Shown here: positions 1 to 9,331 of the stretch, one piece after another
How the letters are laid out: every line of letters starts with the position of its first letter
How positions within the stretch are numbered: position 1 is the stretch's first letter
Assembly: GCF_016464385.1 (NCBI RefSeq)
Contig: NZ_JADMLH010000018.1
Coordinates: 95,431 to 159,430 of the forward strand
DNA length: 64,000 nt
Reading direction: 5' to 3'
DNA from: Nucisporomicrobium flavum
GTDB taxonomy: Bacteria > Actinomycetota > Actinomycetes > Mycobacteriales > Micromonosporaceae
The notes under the pieces: generated by a model
What the model saw: only the letters and a program-made list of their open reading frames with translations
Databases searched by the model: none
What the model was told of the DNA's origin: nothing
Translations under genes and position numbers: made by a program

Positions 1-199
1 TTTCGGCCGACGTGCAGCGGCGGCCGGCGGTGTAGTCGATGACGCGTACCGCGCCGGTCTTCTTGTTGGCGCAGGCGTAGATGGTGTTCGACGGCGTCGC
101 GTCGAAGGTGCCGGCTGCGGCTGCTGCCGCGGCGGATCCGAGGACCAGCGCCGACACCGAGAGGGCGGCGATGCCGATGCGCTTCTTCGAGGGGTTCAT
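1..199 (-). CDS. Secreted protein, N-terminal part (runs off window)
   Basis: Reverse-strand reading starts at ATG 199 behind an AGGAAGG-type ribosome site and runs off the left edge. The first ~30 residues are a signal peptide: MNPSKKRIG, then a hydrophobic Ala/Val/Leu core with a poly-Ala run. The mature start (TPSNTIYACANKKTGAVRV) resembles a short module common in secreted actinobacterial proteins that precedes longer repetitive or collagen-like parts. The rest is outside the window, so the function is unknown. It belongs to the host chromosome. Confidence 0.7.
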   Translation of the reverse strand, partial: MNPSKKRIGIAALSVSALVLGSAAAAAAAGTFDATPSNTIYACANKKTGAVRVIDYTAGRRCTSAE

Positions 200-453
200 G
201 GGGGCCTTCCTCGGGGCGGAGGGGGGTGCGTACGTCCGGGTGACGGGACCTTCGAACCGGGACGCCATCACAGTAAGTAGTGAAATGTCCGGCGGGGAAG
301 CGCTCCGTAATCGATATGGCTATACGGTTGGTCCGGTTCGCCGGTATAGGTCGTATAAATCGGGCCACCAAGCCGGAAACGGGATAGAATCGGAGCAGCG
401 CCTTCGCTCTATGTGACGCAGGGTGGTGTCGGCCGCCGCACTTTCCGTGCGGA

Positions 454-1293
454 GTGGGTCATGCTGGCGGGGTGGACGTTCCCGGGCGACTGCCCTCACG
501 GCTGCTGGCGGCGAGCGACTCGCTGGGCTGGCGGCACGTCCGCGCCGCCCGGTACGCCGACCCGGCCGAGACCGAGCCCTTCCTCACGCGGTCCGACAAG
601 CTGCTGCTCGTTCTCGTGACCAGCGGGCGCTACCGGATCGAGAGCCGGCGCGGGGTCTCGTGGCGGGCCGCCTCGTACCGGCCCGGGTCGGTCGGGATCA
701 CCGCTCCCGGCAACGCCAGCGTGCTGCGGTGGCGTGCGGCGTCGTCCGAGCCGATGGAGTCACTGCACCTCCACCTCGATCCCGGCGCTGCGGGTGGGGC
801 GGCCTTCCCCGACGCGCTCACGCTGCATGACGCGTACGTGGTGGCGTCGGCGCGGGTGTTGTCGGAGGCGCTGAGCGTCCAGGCGCCCGCCCTGTACGCC
901 GACTCGGTGGCTCAGGGGCTGACCGTTCACCTCGCGCACCGGTTCGGGAAGCCCGTACGGCAGCCGGCGCCGGCAGCCCTCAGCGATCGGGAGGTGGGGC
1001 GGGTCGTCGAGTACATGCGGGCCCACCTCGGTGACGACGTCAGCCTCGATGCGCTGGCCGGGGTGGCCCGGGTCAGCAAGTTCCACTTCCTGCGCGCCTT
1101 CGCCGCGGCGACGGGGGTTACGCCGTACCGGTATCTGCGGCGGTTGCGGCTGGAGGTGGCCGCCGGGATGTTGCGGCGTACGGCCGATCCCGTGGCGCGG
1201 ATCGCCCTGCTGTGCGGGTATCGCAGCAGCGGGCAGTTCGCGCGGGCGTTCCGGGCCGAGTACGGCGTGCCGCCGCACCTCTTCCGGCGCTGA
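454..1293 (+). CDS. AraC-family transcriptional regulator
   Basis: 279 aa. The N-terminal ~150 residues fit an AraC cupin-type sensing domain; the C-terminal ~100 residues carry the two helix-turn-helix motifs (SLDALAGVARVSKFHFLRAF and the second helix with IALLCGYRSSGQFARAFRAE), ending in the usual GVPPHLFRR. It stands directly upstream of a short-chain dehydrogenase pair on the same strand and is probably their regulator (inference). GTG codons upstream leave the exact start uncertain. Confidence 0.85.
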   Translation: MGHAGGVDVPGRLPSRLLAASDSLGWRHVRAARYADPAETEPFLTRSDKLLLVLVTSGRYRIESRRGVSWRAASYRPGSVGITAPGNASVLRWRAASSEPMESLHLHLDPGAAGGAAFPDALTLHDAYVVASARVLSEALSVQAPALYADSVAQGLTVHLAHRFGKPVRQPAPAALSDREVGRVVEYMRAHLGDDVSLDALAGVARVSKFHFLRAFAAATGVTPYRYLRRLRLEVAAGMLRRTADPVARIALLCGYRSSGQFARAFRAEYGVPPHLFRR

Positions 1294-1387
1294 TCTTCGC
1301 AATACCCGGCGCGGATCCCGCAACGACGGGAGCTCCGCCGGCCCGGTCCGCGGGCACCTTGGAGGCATCACATCCAAGGAGGTACGC

Positions 1388-2125
1388 ATGACCAGCCCAA
1401 CACCGCGCGTCGCGGTCGTCACCGGTGGATCCGGGGGGATCGGGCGCGCCGTCGCGGAACGGCTCGCGGCCGACGGCATGAGCGTCGTCGTGCACTACGC
1501 GGGCAACGCCGACCGCGCCGACGAGGTGGTCAAGGCGATCGCCGGGCGGGGCGGCTCCGCCACCGCCGCCCGGGCCGACGTCGCCGAGCCCGACCAGGTG
1601 CAGGCGCTTTTCGACGGTACGGAGGAACAGTTCGGCGGCGTCGACGTGGTCGTCAACACCGCGGGGATCATGCTGCTGTCCCCGCTCGCCGAGCTGGACC
1701 TCGCCGACCTGGACCGGATGCACCGCACCAACATCCGCGGCACGTTCGTGGTCAGCCGGGAGGCGGCGAAGCGGTTGCGGAGCGGCGGGGCGCTCATCAA
1801 CTTCTCGTCGAGCGTGGTCAAGCTCGCGTTGCCGGCGTACACCGCGTACGCCGCCACCAAGGCCGCCGTGGACGCGCTGACCCCCATCCTCGCCAAGGAG
1901 CTGCGCGGCCGGGACATCACGGTCAACGCCGTCGCTCCCGGGCCCACCGCCACGCCGCTGTTCCTCGACGGCAAGGACCAGCAGACCGTCGACCACCTGG
2001 CCGGGCTCGCCCCGCTGGAACGGCTCGGCACCCCCGGGGACATCGCGGAGACCGTCGCGTTCCTCGCCGGCCCGGCGCGCTGGGTCAACGGGCAGACCAT
2101 CTACGCCAACGGCGGCGTCATCTGA
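1388..2125 (+). CDS. Short-chain dehydrogenase/reductase (SDR)
   Basis: 245 aa classical SDR. Visible: NAD(P)-binding TGGSGGIG near residue 13, NTAG at the end of beta-4, catalytic Ser in NFSSS, and the YxxxK pair in YTAYAATKAA. The C-terminal WVNGQTIYANGG is typical of glucose/3-oxoacyl reductase-like members. ATG 1388 is preceded by AAGGAGG (1376-1382). It follows the AraC gene and lies 13 bp before a second SDR, so the two are probably co-transcribed. Substrate unknown. Confidence 0.88.
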   Translation: MTSPTPRVAVVTGGSGGIGRAVAERLAADGMSVVVHYAGNADRADEVVKAIAGRGGSATAARADVAEPDQVQALFDGTEEQFGGVDVVVNTAGIMLLSPLAELDLADLDRMHRTNIRGTFVVSREAAKRLRSGGALINFSSSVVKLALPAYTAYAATKAAVDALTPILAKELRGRDITVNAVAPGPTATPLFLDGKDQQTVDHLAGLAPLERLGTPGDIAETVAFLAGPARWVNGQTIYANGGVI

Positions 2126-2138
2126 GAGGGGAAGACCC

Positions 2139-3035
2139 ATGAGCAAGATCGTTGTCGTCACCGGGGCGTCCAGCGGGTTCGGCGCCATGACCGCCCGCGC
2201 GCTGGCCGGGGCCGGGCACACCGTGTACGCCGGCATCCGGGACATCGCCGGCCGCAACGCTCAGGCCGCGGCCGACCTGGAGGAACAGGCGGGTGCTGAG
2301 GGCGTACGAATGAAGGCTCTGGAGATGGACGTGGCCGACCAGGCCTCGGTAGACGCGGCCGTCGACCGGATCGTCTCCGAGGCGGGACGCCTCGACGTCG
2401 TGGTGCACAACGCCGGGCACATGACGCTCGGTCCCGTCGAGGCGTTCACCGTCGAGCAGATCGCGAGCATCTACGACACCAACGTACTCTCCACCCAGCG
2501 CGTGAACCGGGCGGCGTTGCCGCACCTGCGCCGGCAGCGGGACGGGCTGCTGGTCTGGGTGGGCTCGAGCAGCGCCCGCGGCGGCACCCCGCCGTACCTC
2601 GGGCCGTATTTCGCGGCGAAGGCCGCCGAGGACTCGCTGGCCGTGAGCATCGCCGCCGAGGTGGCCCGCTTCGGCATCGACACCTCGATCATCGTGCCGG
2701 GCTCGTTCACCACCGGTACGAACCACTACGCGCACGCCGGGCACCCCGAGGACACCGCCGTCGTCCGCGAATACGACGAGCTCTACGCCGGCGTCATGGA
2801 CGACCTGCTGAAGCGGCAGGCGGCGCTGACCCCACCGGACGCCGACCCGGCCGAGGTCGCCCGGCAGATCGTCCGCGTGGTCGACCTGCCGAGGGGCAGG
2901 CGGCCGTTCCGGGTGTACATCGACCCGGCCCAGGACGGCGCCGAGGAGGTCTTCCGCGTCGGCGACCGGATCCGGCGCGAGTTCTACCGGGCCGTGGGCT
3001 ACGAGGACCTGCTCGGGCCGACCGCCCGCAGTTAG
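2139..3035 (+). CDS. Short-chain dehydrogenase/reductase (SDR)
   Basis: 298 aa. Has the Rossmann TGASSGFG motif, NAGH, and an active-site stretch with WVGSSSARG followed by YFAAKAAED, where Tyr and Lys sit in YxxxK spacing. Longer than its upstream neighbour, with a C-terminal extension like atypical SDRs acting on ketones or steroids. RBS AGAGGGGAAG lies just upstream of ATG 2139. It converges on the phosphorylase gene with a 4-bp overlap. Substrate cannot be told. Confidence 0.85.
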   Translation: MSKIVVVTGASSGFGAMTARALAGAGHTVYAGIRDIAGRNAQAAADLEEQAGAEGVRMKALEMDVADQASVDAAVDRIVSEAGRLDVVVHNAGHMTLGPVEAFTVEQIASIYDTNVLSTQRVNRAALPHLRRQRDGLLVWVGSSSARGGTPPYLGPYFAAKAAEDSLAVSIAAEVARFGIDTSIIVPGSFTTGTNHYAHAGHPEDTAVVREYDELYAGVMDDLLKRQAALTPPDADPAEVARQIVRVVDLPRGRRPFRVYIDPAQDGAEEVFRVGDRIRREFYRAVGYEDLLGPTARS

Positions 3036-3838
3036 GGAAGCTCCAGCGGGAGCTTGATGCCGTCGAGGGCGCTCCTGCACGGGCAGGAGCGCTCCCGGGG
3101 CAGCCTGGTCACCGCGTCCAGCAGCACCTCGCGGAGCCTCGCCGTGTTGTCCGCGAAGACCTTGAACACCTCTTCGTGGGTCACCCCGTGGTCGCCCTCG
3201 ACGCCCGCGTCCAGGTCCGTCACGAGCGCGATGGCCGTGTAGCAGAGGGCCAGCTCGCGGGCGAGTACCGCTTCCGGGTGACCCGTCATGTTGACGATTG
3301 TCCCGCCGATCGACGTGAACCAGCGCGACTCCGCCCGCGTCGAGAACCGCGGCCCTTCGACCACCACCATCGTGCCGCCGTCCACCGGGCCCACCGGCTC
3401 ACCGGCCGCCAGCACCGCCCGCCGCCCGTCCGGGCAGTACGGGTCCGCGAACGACACGTGCACCGCGCCGGTGTCGTAGAACGTCTGCTCGCGGCCGCTC
3501 GTCCGGTCGATCAGCTGGTCCGGCACGACGAACGTGCCAGGCCCCAGCTCAGGCCGCAGGCCACCGACCGCGCAGGGCGCGATGATCTGGCGTACGCCCA
3601 GGGAGCGCAACGCCCACAGGTTGGCCCGGTAGGGGATCCGGTGCGGCGGGAAACGATGGTCGCGGCCGTGCCGCGGCAGGAAAGCCACCCGCCGCCCGCC
3701 CACCTCGGCGAGGGTGATCCGGTCCGAGGGAGCACCGTACGGCGTGGACACCTCGCGCTCCGTCGCGCCGTCGAGAAGCGCGTACAGCCCGGATCCGCCG
3801 ATGACGCCGATCTCCGCCTCAAGGGGTCGCTCGTTCAT
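3032..3838 (-). CDS. mtnP: S-methyl-5'-thioadenosine phosphorylase
   Basis: 268 aa, usual length for the MTAP/PNP family. Phosphate-binding GGSGLY lies near residue 14, followed by PRHGRDHRFPPHRIPYRAN and the purine-site segment IVNMTGHPEAVLA; a late Asp in VTDLDAGV fits 6-amino (adenine) nucleosides. The enzyme splits methylthioadenosine into adenine and methylthioribose-1-phosphate in methionine salvage. An S-methylthioinosine phosphorylase is an alternative. Chromosomal housekeeping gene. Confidence 0.9.
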   Translation of the reverse strand: MNERPLEAEIGVIGGSGLYALLDGATEREVSTPYGAPSDRITLAEVGGRRVAFLPRHGRDHRFPPHRIPYRANLWALRSLGVRQIIAPCAVGGLRPELGPGTFVVPDQLIDRTSGREQTFYDTGAVHVSFADPYCPDGRRAVLAAGEPVGPVDGGTMVVVEGPRFSTRAESRWFTSIGGTIVNMTGHPEAVLARELALCYTAIALVTDLDAGVEGDHGVTHEEVFKVFADNTARLREVLLDAVTRLPRERSCPCRSALDGIKLPLELP

Positions 3839-3941
3839 GCGCAGACCTTATCGGTGGCGGGAACCGCAAGCTAATGTCCAAGCATGGCGCGAAGGCGAGG
3901 CGGTTGTGTTCAGTGAAGAGCAGCGCATCGGAGGTCGATCG

Positions 3942-4499
3942 GTGGAGTCGATGACCGGTCAACTGCTGGTCGCGACACCGACCCTCAAAGATCCCAACTT
4001 CGACCGTACGGTCGTGCTGCTCGTCGCCCACGAAACCGGGGGAGCGCTGGGCGTGGTGCTCAACCGCGCCACCGAGGTGCCGGTCGCGGAGGTCCTCGGC
4101 GACTGGGGAGCGCTCGCCGGCGACCCGGCCGTGCTCTTCGAGGGCGGACCGGTCCAGCCGGAGTCCGCCATCTGCCTGGCCCGTACCCGCCCCGAGGTCA
4201 AGAAGCGCGTCACCGGCTTTCACCAGGTCGCAGGCTCCCTCGGCACGGTCGACCTGTCGGCCGACCCGGACCGGCTGCGCGAGAGCGTGGCGGGGATCAG
4301 GGTGTTCGCCGGATATTCGGGATGGTCGCCGGGGCAGCTCGAGGACGAGATCGCGTCGGGCTCCTGGTTCGTCTTCGACGCGCTGCCGGGGGATCCGTTC
4401 GTGAGCCGTCCGGACGACCTCTGGGCGATGGTGCTCCGCAGGCAGGGGGACATCCTGGCCGCGGTGGCCCACTTCCCGCCCGACGTGTCGCTGAACTGA
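3942..4499 (+). CDS. YqgE/AlgH family protein
   Basis: 185 aa from GTG 3942, chosen because GGAGG (3930-3934) sits 7 nt upstream; an in-frame GTG at 3906 would add 12 residues. The family signature is clear: MTGQLLVATPTLKDPNFDRT, then GGALGVVLNR, LFEGGPVQ, and near the C-terminus VFAGYSGWSPGQLEDE. The family is widespread with no settled biochemical role. Lies between mtnP and the tRNA on the chromosomal side. Confidence 0.9.
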   Translation: MESMTGQLLVATPTLKDPNFDRTVVLLVAHETGGALGVVLNRATEVPVAEVLGDWGALAGDPAVLFEGGPVQPESAICLARTRPEVKKRVTGFHQVAGSLGTVDLSADPDRLRESVAGIRVFAGYSGWSPGQLEDEIASGSWFVFDALPGDPFVSRPDDLWAMVLRRQGDILAAVAHFPPDVSLN

Positions 4500-4575
4500 A
4501 GGTCGGGGTCCCTGCGGGTGGGCGGCGGCGGGGTGTGTACTATTTCCTTCGTGCCCGGGCGACCGGACATGGCAA

Positions 4576-4648
4576 GGGGCTGTGGCGCAGCTGGTAGCGC
4601 ACCACACTGGCAGTGTGGGGGTCAGGGGTTCGAGTCCCCTCAGCTCCA
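4576..4648 (+). tRNA. tRNA-Ala (anticodon GGC)
   Basis: Full cloverleaf by eye: acceptor GGGGCTG pairs with CAGCTCC (one G-T wobble), anticodon stem CCACA/TGTGG with loop CTGGCAG gives GGC, and the T arm has GGTTCGAGTCC. The discriminator is A; CCA is not encoded. Element genes start about 0.5 kb downstream, so this tRNA is the natural candidate for an integration target. The matching att copy would lie outside the window. Confidence 0.95.
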
Positions 4649-4669
4649 CCCCATTTGAGCAGGAAAAAC

Positions 4670-4711
4670 GCACCGTCCAACTCTCCAAGTTGGACGGTGC
4701 TGATTTTTTTT
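4670..4711 (+). terminator. Intrinsic terminator after tRNA-Ala
   Basis: Perfect 12-bp stem GCACCGTCCAAC / GTTGGACGGTGC with a 7-nt loop, followed by a run of eight T. Textbook rho-independent form and 22 nt past the tRNA, so it ends the tRNA transcript and insulates it from the element. Confidence 0.93.
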
Positions 4712-5172
4712 GCGCACACATGTGCACACCTAATGATCTTGAGGTGCGGTACGTGCCTTGCCGCCGCAGAGCCGGAATGTACTGCCTAAACCGACCCTGA
4801 GCTGCGGAAACGTCCCATAATCAGGATTCTTGGCCGTCGTTTGAGCCTCCAGGTGGGGCTGTCTGAATCTTGGGCGGCAGTGTCCCAAATCACATTTAGC
4901 TCTTACGGGAACTTCGACCTCAAGGGCCTCCCGCCGGCTGTCGCGGAGCCGCCCAGGGGGCGGCCGCTCATCCTCAACGAGACAGCCTCGGACAGCGGCA
5001 GTCAGGGCCTCCGTGGCTGTCTCCGGCCTCTCGCGTCGGCAAGGCTTGGAAGAGCCAGCAGCGACCTTCCTCGAGGCTCCGACTGGCAACCGCAGAAACC
5101 TTCGTAACGGCCCGCAGCCCTACGGCCGGCCTACGGCTACACCACGGGGCGTTCATACGACGGGAGGAACGA
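4712..5172. other. Gene-poor junction between tRNA and element
   Basis: No convincing gene. A short palindrome GCACA-CA-TGTGC (about 4714-4725) follows the terminator. This is where an attL/left boundary is expected if the element entered at the tRNA-Ala 3' end. The core cannot be defined because the other att copy is not in the window, and no integrase lies here. Confidence 0.4.
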
Positions 5173-5469
5173 ATGCCAGAGCAGGATGCCCAGCAACCGC
5201 AGCGCCGGGACGCCGACGAGGAGCTCTACTTCTCCGTAGAGCAGGTGGCCGCCCAGTTGAAGGTCTCAGCACGATGGCTCGCTGATCAGTGCCGTGACGG
5301 CCGAGTCGAGCACGTGCACCTCGCAAGGAAGCGCAAGTTCACTCCTGCGCAGGTTCGGAAGCTCCTCGACAGCCACACGGTCAAGCCTGCGGAGGTTCGA
5401 GAGCAAGAACGCGGTCATGAGCGGGCGGTGCAACGCGTGCGTCGGGAACGCGCGCGACAGCGCCGCTAG
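5173..5469 (+). CDS. Excisionase-like helix-turn-helix protein
   Basis: 98 aa. Residues ~17-65 match the excisionase/MerR-type winged helix: EELYFSVEQVAAQLKVSARW, then DGRVEHVHLARKRKFTPAQV. The C-terminal 30 residues are strongly basic. ATG 5173 has GGGAGGAACG upstream. A small Xis-like protein next to the tRNA-side end and before the replication gene is the usual AICE order, except that the integrase is missing here. A transcriptional repressor is the alternative. Confidence 0.75.
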   Translation: MPEQDAQQPQRRDADEELYFSVEQVAAQLKVSARWLADQCRDGRVEHVHLARKRKFTPAQVRKLLDSHTVKPAEVREQERGHERAVQRVRRERARQRR

Positions 5470-5662
5470 AACTCCTAATACGCGAGTGATTGGCATCGGG
5501 AAGCGCCTGACTCCCACAAGAATTTCTGTGGGGGTCGCCCCTCCCAGGCCGCAATAAAACTGCGGCCTGGCTCCCAAGGAGCCTATCTCAGCGGCGACTA
5601 CGCCGCCAGCGGCCCGACAGCTCGGAATCGTCGTTGCGCGCAAGCAACTCAATGGGGACTAA

Positions 5663-8137
5663 GTGAATAGCACACCAGATACCCTCTCGGCAGCAATGGC
5701 ATGGTTCGATGTCGGCTGCACTGTAATTCCCATCCGCGCAGATGGGAGCAAGGCTCCTCTCGTCCCGTGGCGAAGCTATATGCGCACGCCGCCAGATCGA
5801 AGACAAGTCGATAAATGGTTTACGGGCAACCCGCCTGGAATCGCGATAGTGTGCGGCAGTGCCTCTTTGGGACTTGAGATGCTTGAGCTCGAAGGCCGTG
5901 CAGTCGACGAGGGCTTGGGGCAGGCGCTGATTGAGCTTCTTGCTGAAGCTGGCCTGGCCGATCTATGGAAGCAACTAACGTCCAACGGTTATTGGGAGAG
6001 GTCGCCGACCGGAGGAGTTCATATCCTCTATAGGATTACCGATGCCGCAGTCGACAGGAATCTCAAGCTGGCGCGGCGACCCGCGACCGAGTACGAGCTT
6101 TCGATTGATGCGACCGACAAAGTCAAGACTCTTGCCGAAACCCGAGGCGAAGGTGGCTACACCATCGTCGCTCCGTCCCACGGAACCGTGCATGAAACAC
6201 GCCGCCCGTGGGTGGCCCTGAGCGGATCAACGCCAGCGCGCATTCCCGCCATCAGCGCGACTGAACGGGCAGCGTTGTTGGATGCGGTGAGAGCGCTTGA
6301 CGAAATGCCGCCCCCGCTGTCTGTCGCCCCGCATCGTCCGCCTGCGCCGTCAACTGGACTCGACGTCACCCCAGGTGATGACTTCGAGCGGCGCATGGAC
6401 TGGAGCGACTTGTTGGTGCCGGCTGGGTGGACGCTTGTACACACGGTGGGACGTACGCGGTATTGGCGACGCCCAGGCAAGAGCGCGGGAGTTTCGGCAA
6501 CGACGGGTCGCGCTGATGACCGCGATCGGCTTTTTGTGTTCAGCAGCAGCACGGTGTTTGAGACGGAAACGCCGCTGACGAAGTTTCATGTCTTTGCGGT
6601 GCTGCACCATGGCGGGGACCATCGCGCTGCTGCTCGGGCACTGCGCCATGACGGATACGGTCGACGCCTCGATGTGCAACCGGTGCCAGATGACTCAGCT
6701 ACCAGCCCGGGGGTCCAGCCGCAGGCCGCAGCGCCGGCTCGCGCCCGTGTCGCACACGAAGCGGTGTCGCCGCCGGCGGCATGGGGACCAACGGAAGACG
6801 GACTGGCTCGCGCCTTGGTGGCGCACCACGGTCACGAGCTGAGGTATTGCCCTCAGCGAGGAGCTTGGCTGTTGTGGTTGGGGCATCGGTGGGTCTGGGA
6901 CGACGCGGAACGGCACCGGGAGTACGTGAGGGAGTTGGCTCGGCAGTTGCCCGGCGCTGGCGCCTGGCGTCGTTTCCGGTCTCAGGCGTTGTCTGCCGGC
7001 GGAGTGTCTGGCGTGGTGCGCCTGGCGCGTTCGGACCCTGCGGTGACCGTGTCGTTGGCCACGTTGGACGCCCGTCCTTATGAGCTGAACACTCCGGCAG
7101 GTGTGGTGAGTCTTCGGACCGGTGAGGTGGGTGCCGCGGATCCGAAGCTTCTGCACACTCGGTCAACAGCGGTCGCGCCGGACTTCGAGCAGCGATCGGA
7201 GGTTTTCGACGCCTTTCTGCATGACACCTTCGGCGAGGATGACGAGCTGGCGGGGTACGTGCAGCGGTTGATCGGCGTTTCGGCCATCGGCAGTGTGCTT
7301 GAGCAGCTGCTTCCGTTCGCGGTGGGTCCTGGAGCGAATGGTAAGTCGACGCTGTTGGAAGCGGCGATGCACGCGTTGGGTCGTGGCGATGACGGCTATG
7401 CGCGGGCAGGGTCGTCGGAGATGTTGATGGTGCGTAAGCATGCGGAGCATCCGGCGGAGCTGGCTCAGCTGTCTGGCGCACGATTGGTGGTCTGTGCGGA
7501 GCTCGACGAGGGGCAGCGTTTCGCCGAGGCGCGGGTCAAGCAGTTGACCGGCCGCGATTCGTTGTCGGCACGGTTCATGCGGCGGGATTGGTTCACGTTC
7601 GAGCCGAGCCACACCTTGTGGCTGCTTGGCAATCACCTGCCGGCAGCACGGGCCGGCGGGCCGGCGTTTTGGCGGCGGATCCGGGTGCTGCCGTTCAACC
7701 GGGTGGTGCCGCCCCAGAGGCAGGACAAGAAGCTCGGTGAGCGTCTGGCGCAGGATGCGCCCGCGATCTTGGCGTGGATCATCGCTGGGGCCACGGCATA
7801 TCACCAGGGCGGACTTCGTGAGCCTGCGTCGGTGTCGTCGGCAACTGAGGCGTACGCCAGGGATCAGGACACGGTCGGTCGATTCGTCGACGAGCAGTGC
7901 CACCGCCAGCCAGGGTCGGCGGGGGTACGAACGGCCGTGAGCGTACTGCGTGATGCGTATGAGCAGTGGTGCGAGCAGCTGGGCGAGCGTCCTGTGTCGG
8001 CGAAGCGTCTTACCCAGGAGCTGCAGAGCCGGTTCGGTGTTGCCGATGCGCGGGGCGGCAAGGGGCAACGCTTTTACACCGGCATCGCGCTCCTGGACGT
8101 CGACGATCTCCAGACCGTTCTGGCCGTGGACTCATGA
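5663..8137 (+). CDS. Primase-polymerase / SF3 helicase (D5/P4-like)
   Basis: 824 aa. The N-terminal ~200 residues look like the bifunctional primase/polymerase (Prim-Pol) domain (MAWFDVGCTVIPIRADGSKAP; SPTGGVHILYRI). The C-terminal third holds a D5_N/SF3 helicase: Walker A in VGPGANGKSTLLEA (about residue 553), Walker B-like VVCAELDEG, and sensor TLWLLGNHLP, followed by a winged-helix-like end. Such proteins start replication of plasmids, phages and ICEs. The first ~900 bp are less GC-rich than the rest, hinting at a mosaic origin. An iteron-like region follows at once. Confidence 0.88.
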   Translation: MNSTPDTLSAAMAWFDVGCTVIPIRADGSKAPLVPWRSYMRTPPDRRQVDKWFTGNPPGIAIVCGSASLGLEMLELEGRAVDEGLGQALIELLAEAGLADLWKQLTSNGYWERSPTGGVHILYRITDAAVDRNLKLARRPATEYELSIDATDKVKTLAETRGEGGYTIVAPSHGTVHETRRPWVALSGSTPARIPAISATERAALLDAVRALDEMPPPLSVAPHRPPAPSTGLDVTPGDDFERRMDWSDLLVPAGWTLVHTVGRTRYWRRPGKSAGVSATTGRADDRDRLFVFSSSTVFETETPLTKFHVFAVLHHGGDHRAAARALRHDGYGRRLDVQPVPDDSATSPGVQPQAAAPARARVAHEAVSPPAAWGPTEDGLARALVAHHGHELRYCPQRGAWLLWLGHRWVWDDAERHREYVRELARQLPGAGAWRRFRSQALSAGGVSGVVRLARSDPAVTVSLATLDARPYELNTPAGVVSLRTGEVGAADPKLLHTRSTAVAPDFEQRSEVFDAFLHDTFGEDDELAGYVQRLIGVSAIGSVLEQLLPFAVGPGANGKSTLLEAAMHALGRGDDGYARAGSSEMLMVRKHAEHPAELAQLSGARLVVCAELDEGQRFAEARVKQLTGRDSLSARFMRRDWFTFEPSHTLWLLGNHLPAARAGGPAFWRRIRVLPFNRVVPPQRQDKKLGERLAQDAPAILAWIIAGATAYHQGGLREPASVSSATEAYARDQDTVGRFVDEQCHRQPGSAGVRTAVSVLRDAYEQWCEQLGERPVSAKRLTQELQSRFGVADARGGKGQRFYTGIALLDVDDLQTVLAVDS

Positions 8138-8165
8138 TCCGCCGTGCTGATCGTTGCCGCGTCGG

Positions 8166-8297
8166 GGTGACAGGTGACAGATGTTCCGCACTTTCCCGGT
8201 TGACGGCTATCGCGCGCGGGCGCGCGGACAGGTGGTGCGCGCACGATGCCGGTCAGCTTGCAATGTCGGGCAGACCTGTCACCTGTCACCTGTTACG
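8166..8297. repeat. Inverted arrays of TGTCACC heptamers (candidate origin)
   Basis: Two tandem GGTGACA units (8166-8179) face three tandem units in opposite orientation: TGTCACC, TGTCACC and TGTTACG (8277-8297), across about 97 bp. Tandem heptamers with no spacer look like iterons or an operator. The position immediately after the primase-helicase gene favours an origin of autonomous replication (inference). Confidence 0.55.
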
Positions 8298-8377
8298 GGC
8301 TTGGCCGAAAGTGGACGTCTCACTGAGTCATCGTTGCCGATACGCCGGGTTGTGCCTCAGGAGGATCTTGCACCAGG

Positions 8378-9331
8378 ATGTTCGGCATGGGGGGTCTGGA
8401 ATACCGGCGAGGAATGCATCCGCTCGGCCTCGGGACGTGGGCCTACCTCAGGCCGCCAGGTACGTGGGGGTGGAGTAACTGCGGTCTGCTCGTCGCTGGC
8501 GCAGATGCGCTGCTGGTGGATACGCAGTTCGATTTGCCGTTAACGCGTGAACTTCTGGCAGCCGTCGCCGAGGTGGCGCCAGGGGTGGAGATAGGCACGG
8601 TGGTTACGACCCACGCGAACGGCGATCACTGCTGGGGCAACGAGCTTCTTCCGCGGGCGGAGGTTATCGGCTCGTCGGCTTGCGGCCACGGAATGGCGCA
8701 CGAGGTGCAGCCGGCAGAGTTGGCAGCGCTGAGCGGCCCCGGGTCGCCGGCTACACCGCTCGGCGATTACATGCGCAGGCACTTCGGCGCCTTCGACTTC
8801 GAGGGCATCACGGTGACACCCCCGACGCGCACGTTCAGTGGTCAACTAGACCTGACCTTGGGAAACCGGCGGGTCGAGGTCATAGAAGTCGGGCCTGCGC
8901 ACACCGACGGCGATGTGATCGTGCACGTGCCGGACGTGGGTGTCGTATTCGCCGGGGACATCTTGTTCATCGGCGGGCACCCGATTATGTGGACCGGGCC
9001 TATCAGGAACTGGATCATTGCCTGTGATCGGATCGCTGAGACCGGCGCGGACCTGATCGTTCCGGGGCACGGGCCTATCACCGATCAGGCTGGAGTTTCC
9101 GTGTTCCGCGGTTACCTTGAGTGGGTCGCCGGCTGGGCGCAGGAGGCTTACGCGGCGGGCATGCCGTACTGGGAGGCTGGCGCCCCGGAGAGGGTGCCCG
9201 CTGCGTATGCGAGGTGGGGTAACCCGGAACGGCTGGTTATCACCATGGCTGCCGCCTACCGGGAGCTGGGTGACGCTCCGCACGAGTTGCTGGATGTGCT
9301 CGCGAAGGTCGCTGCCGCCGAACCGGCATAG
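8378..9331 (+). CDS. MBL-fold metallo-hydrolase
   Basis: 317 aa metallo-beta-lactamase fold. The metal motif HxNxDHxxG is seen as THANGDHCWGNE (residues ~80-91); a later His in VGPAHTDGDV, Asp in FAGDILF and His in VPGHGPI complete the two-metal site. The Asn in HxN is typical of a subgroup found in natural-product and unknown hydrolases. Several starts are possible (ATG 8378, 8387). It converges end to end on the XRE gene (0 bp gap). Substrate unknown. Confidence 0.85.
   Translation: MFGMGGLEYRRGMHPLGLGTWAYLRPPGTWGWSNCGLLVAGADALLVDTQFDLPLTRELLAAVAEVAPGVEIGTVVTTHANGDHCWGNELLPRAEVIGSSACGHGMAHEVQPAELAALSGPGSPATPLGDYMRRHFGAFDFEGITVTPPTRTFSGQLDLTLGNRRVEVIEVGPAHTDGDVIVHVPDVGVVFAGDILFIGGHPIMWTGPIRNWIIACDRIAETGADLIVPGHGPITDQAGVSVFRGYLEWVAGWAQEAYAAGMPYWEAGAPERVPAAYARWGNPERLVITMAAAYRELGDAPHELLDVLAKVAAAEPA

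Noticed and set aside
4712..5172. Integrase remnant at the element's left end
   Set aside because: Neither strand shows the Arg-His-Arg-Tyr pattern of tyrosine recombinases or a serine recombinase start; the ORFs are compositionally random.
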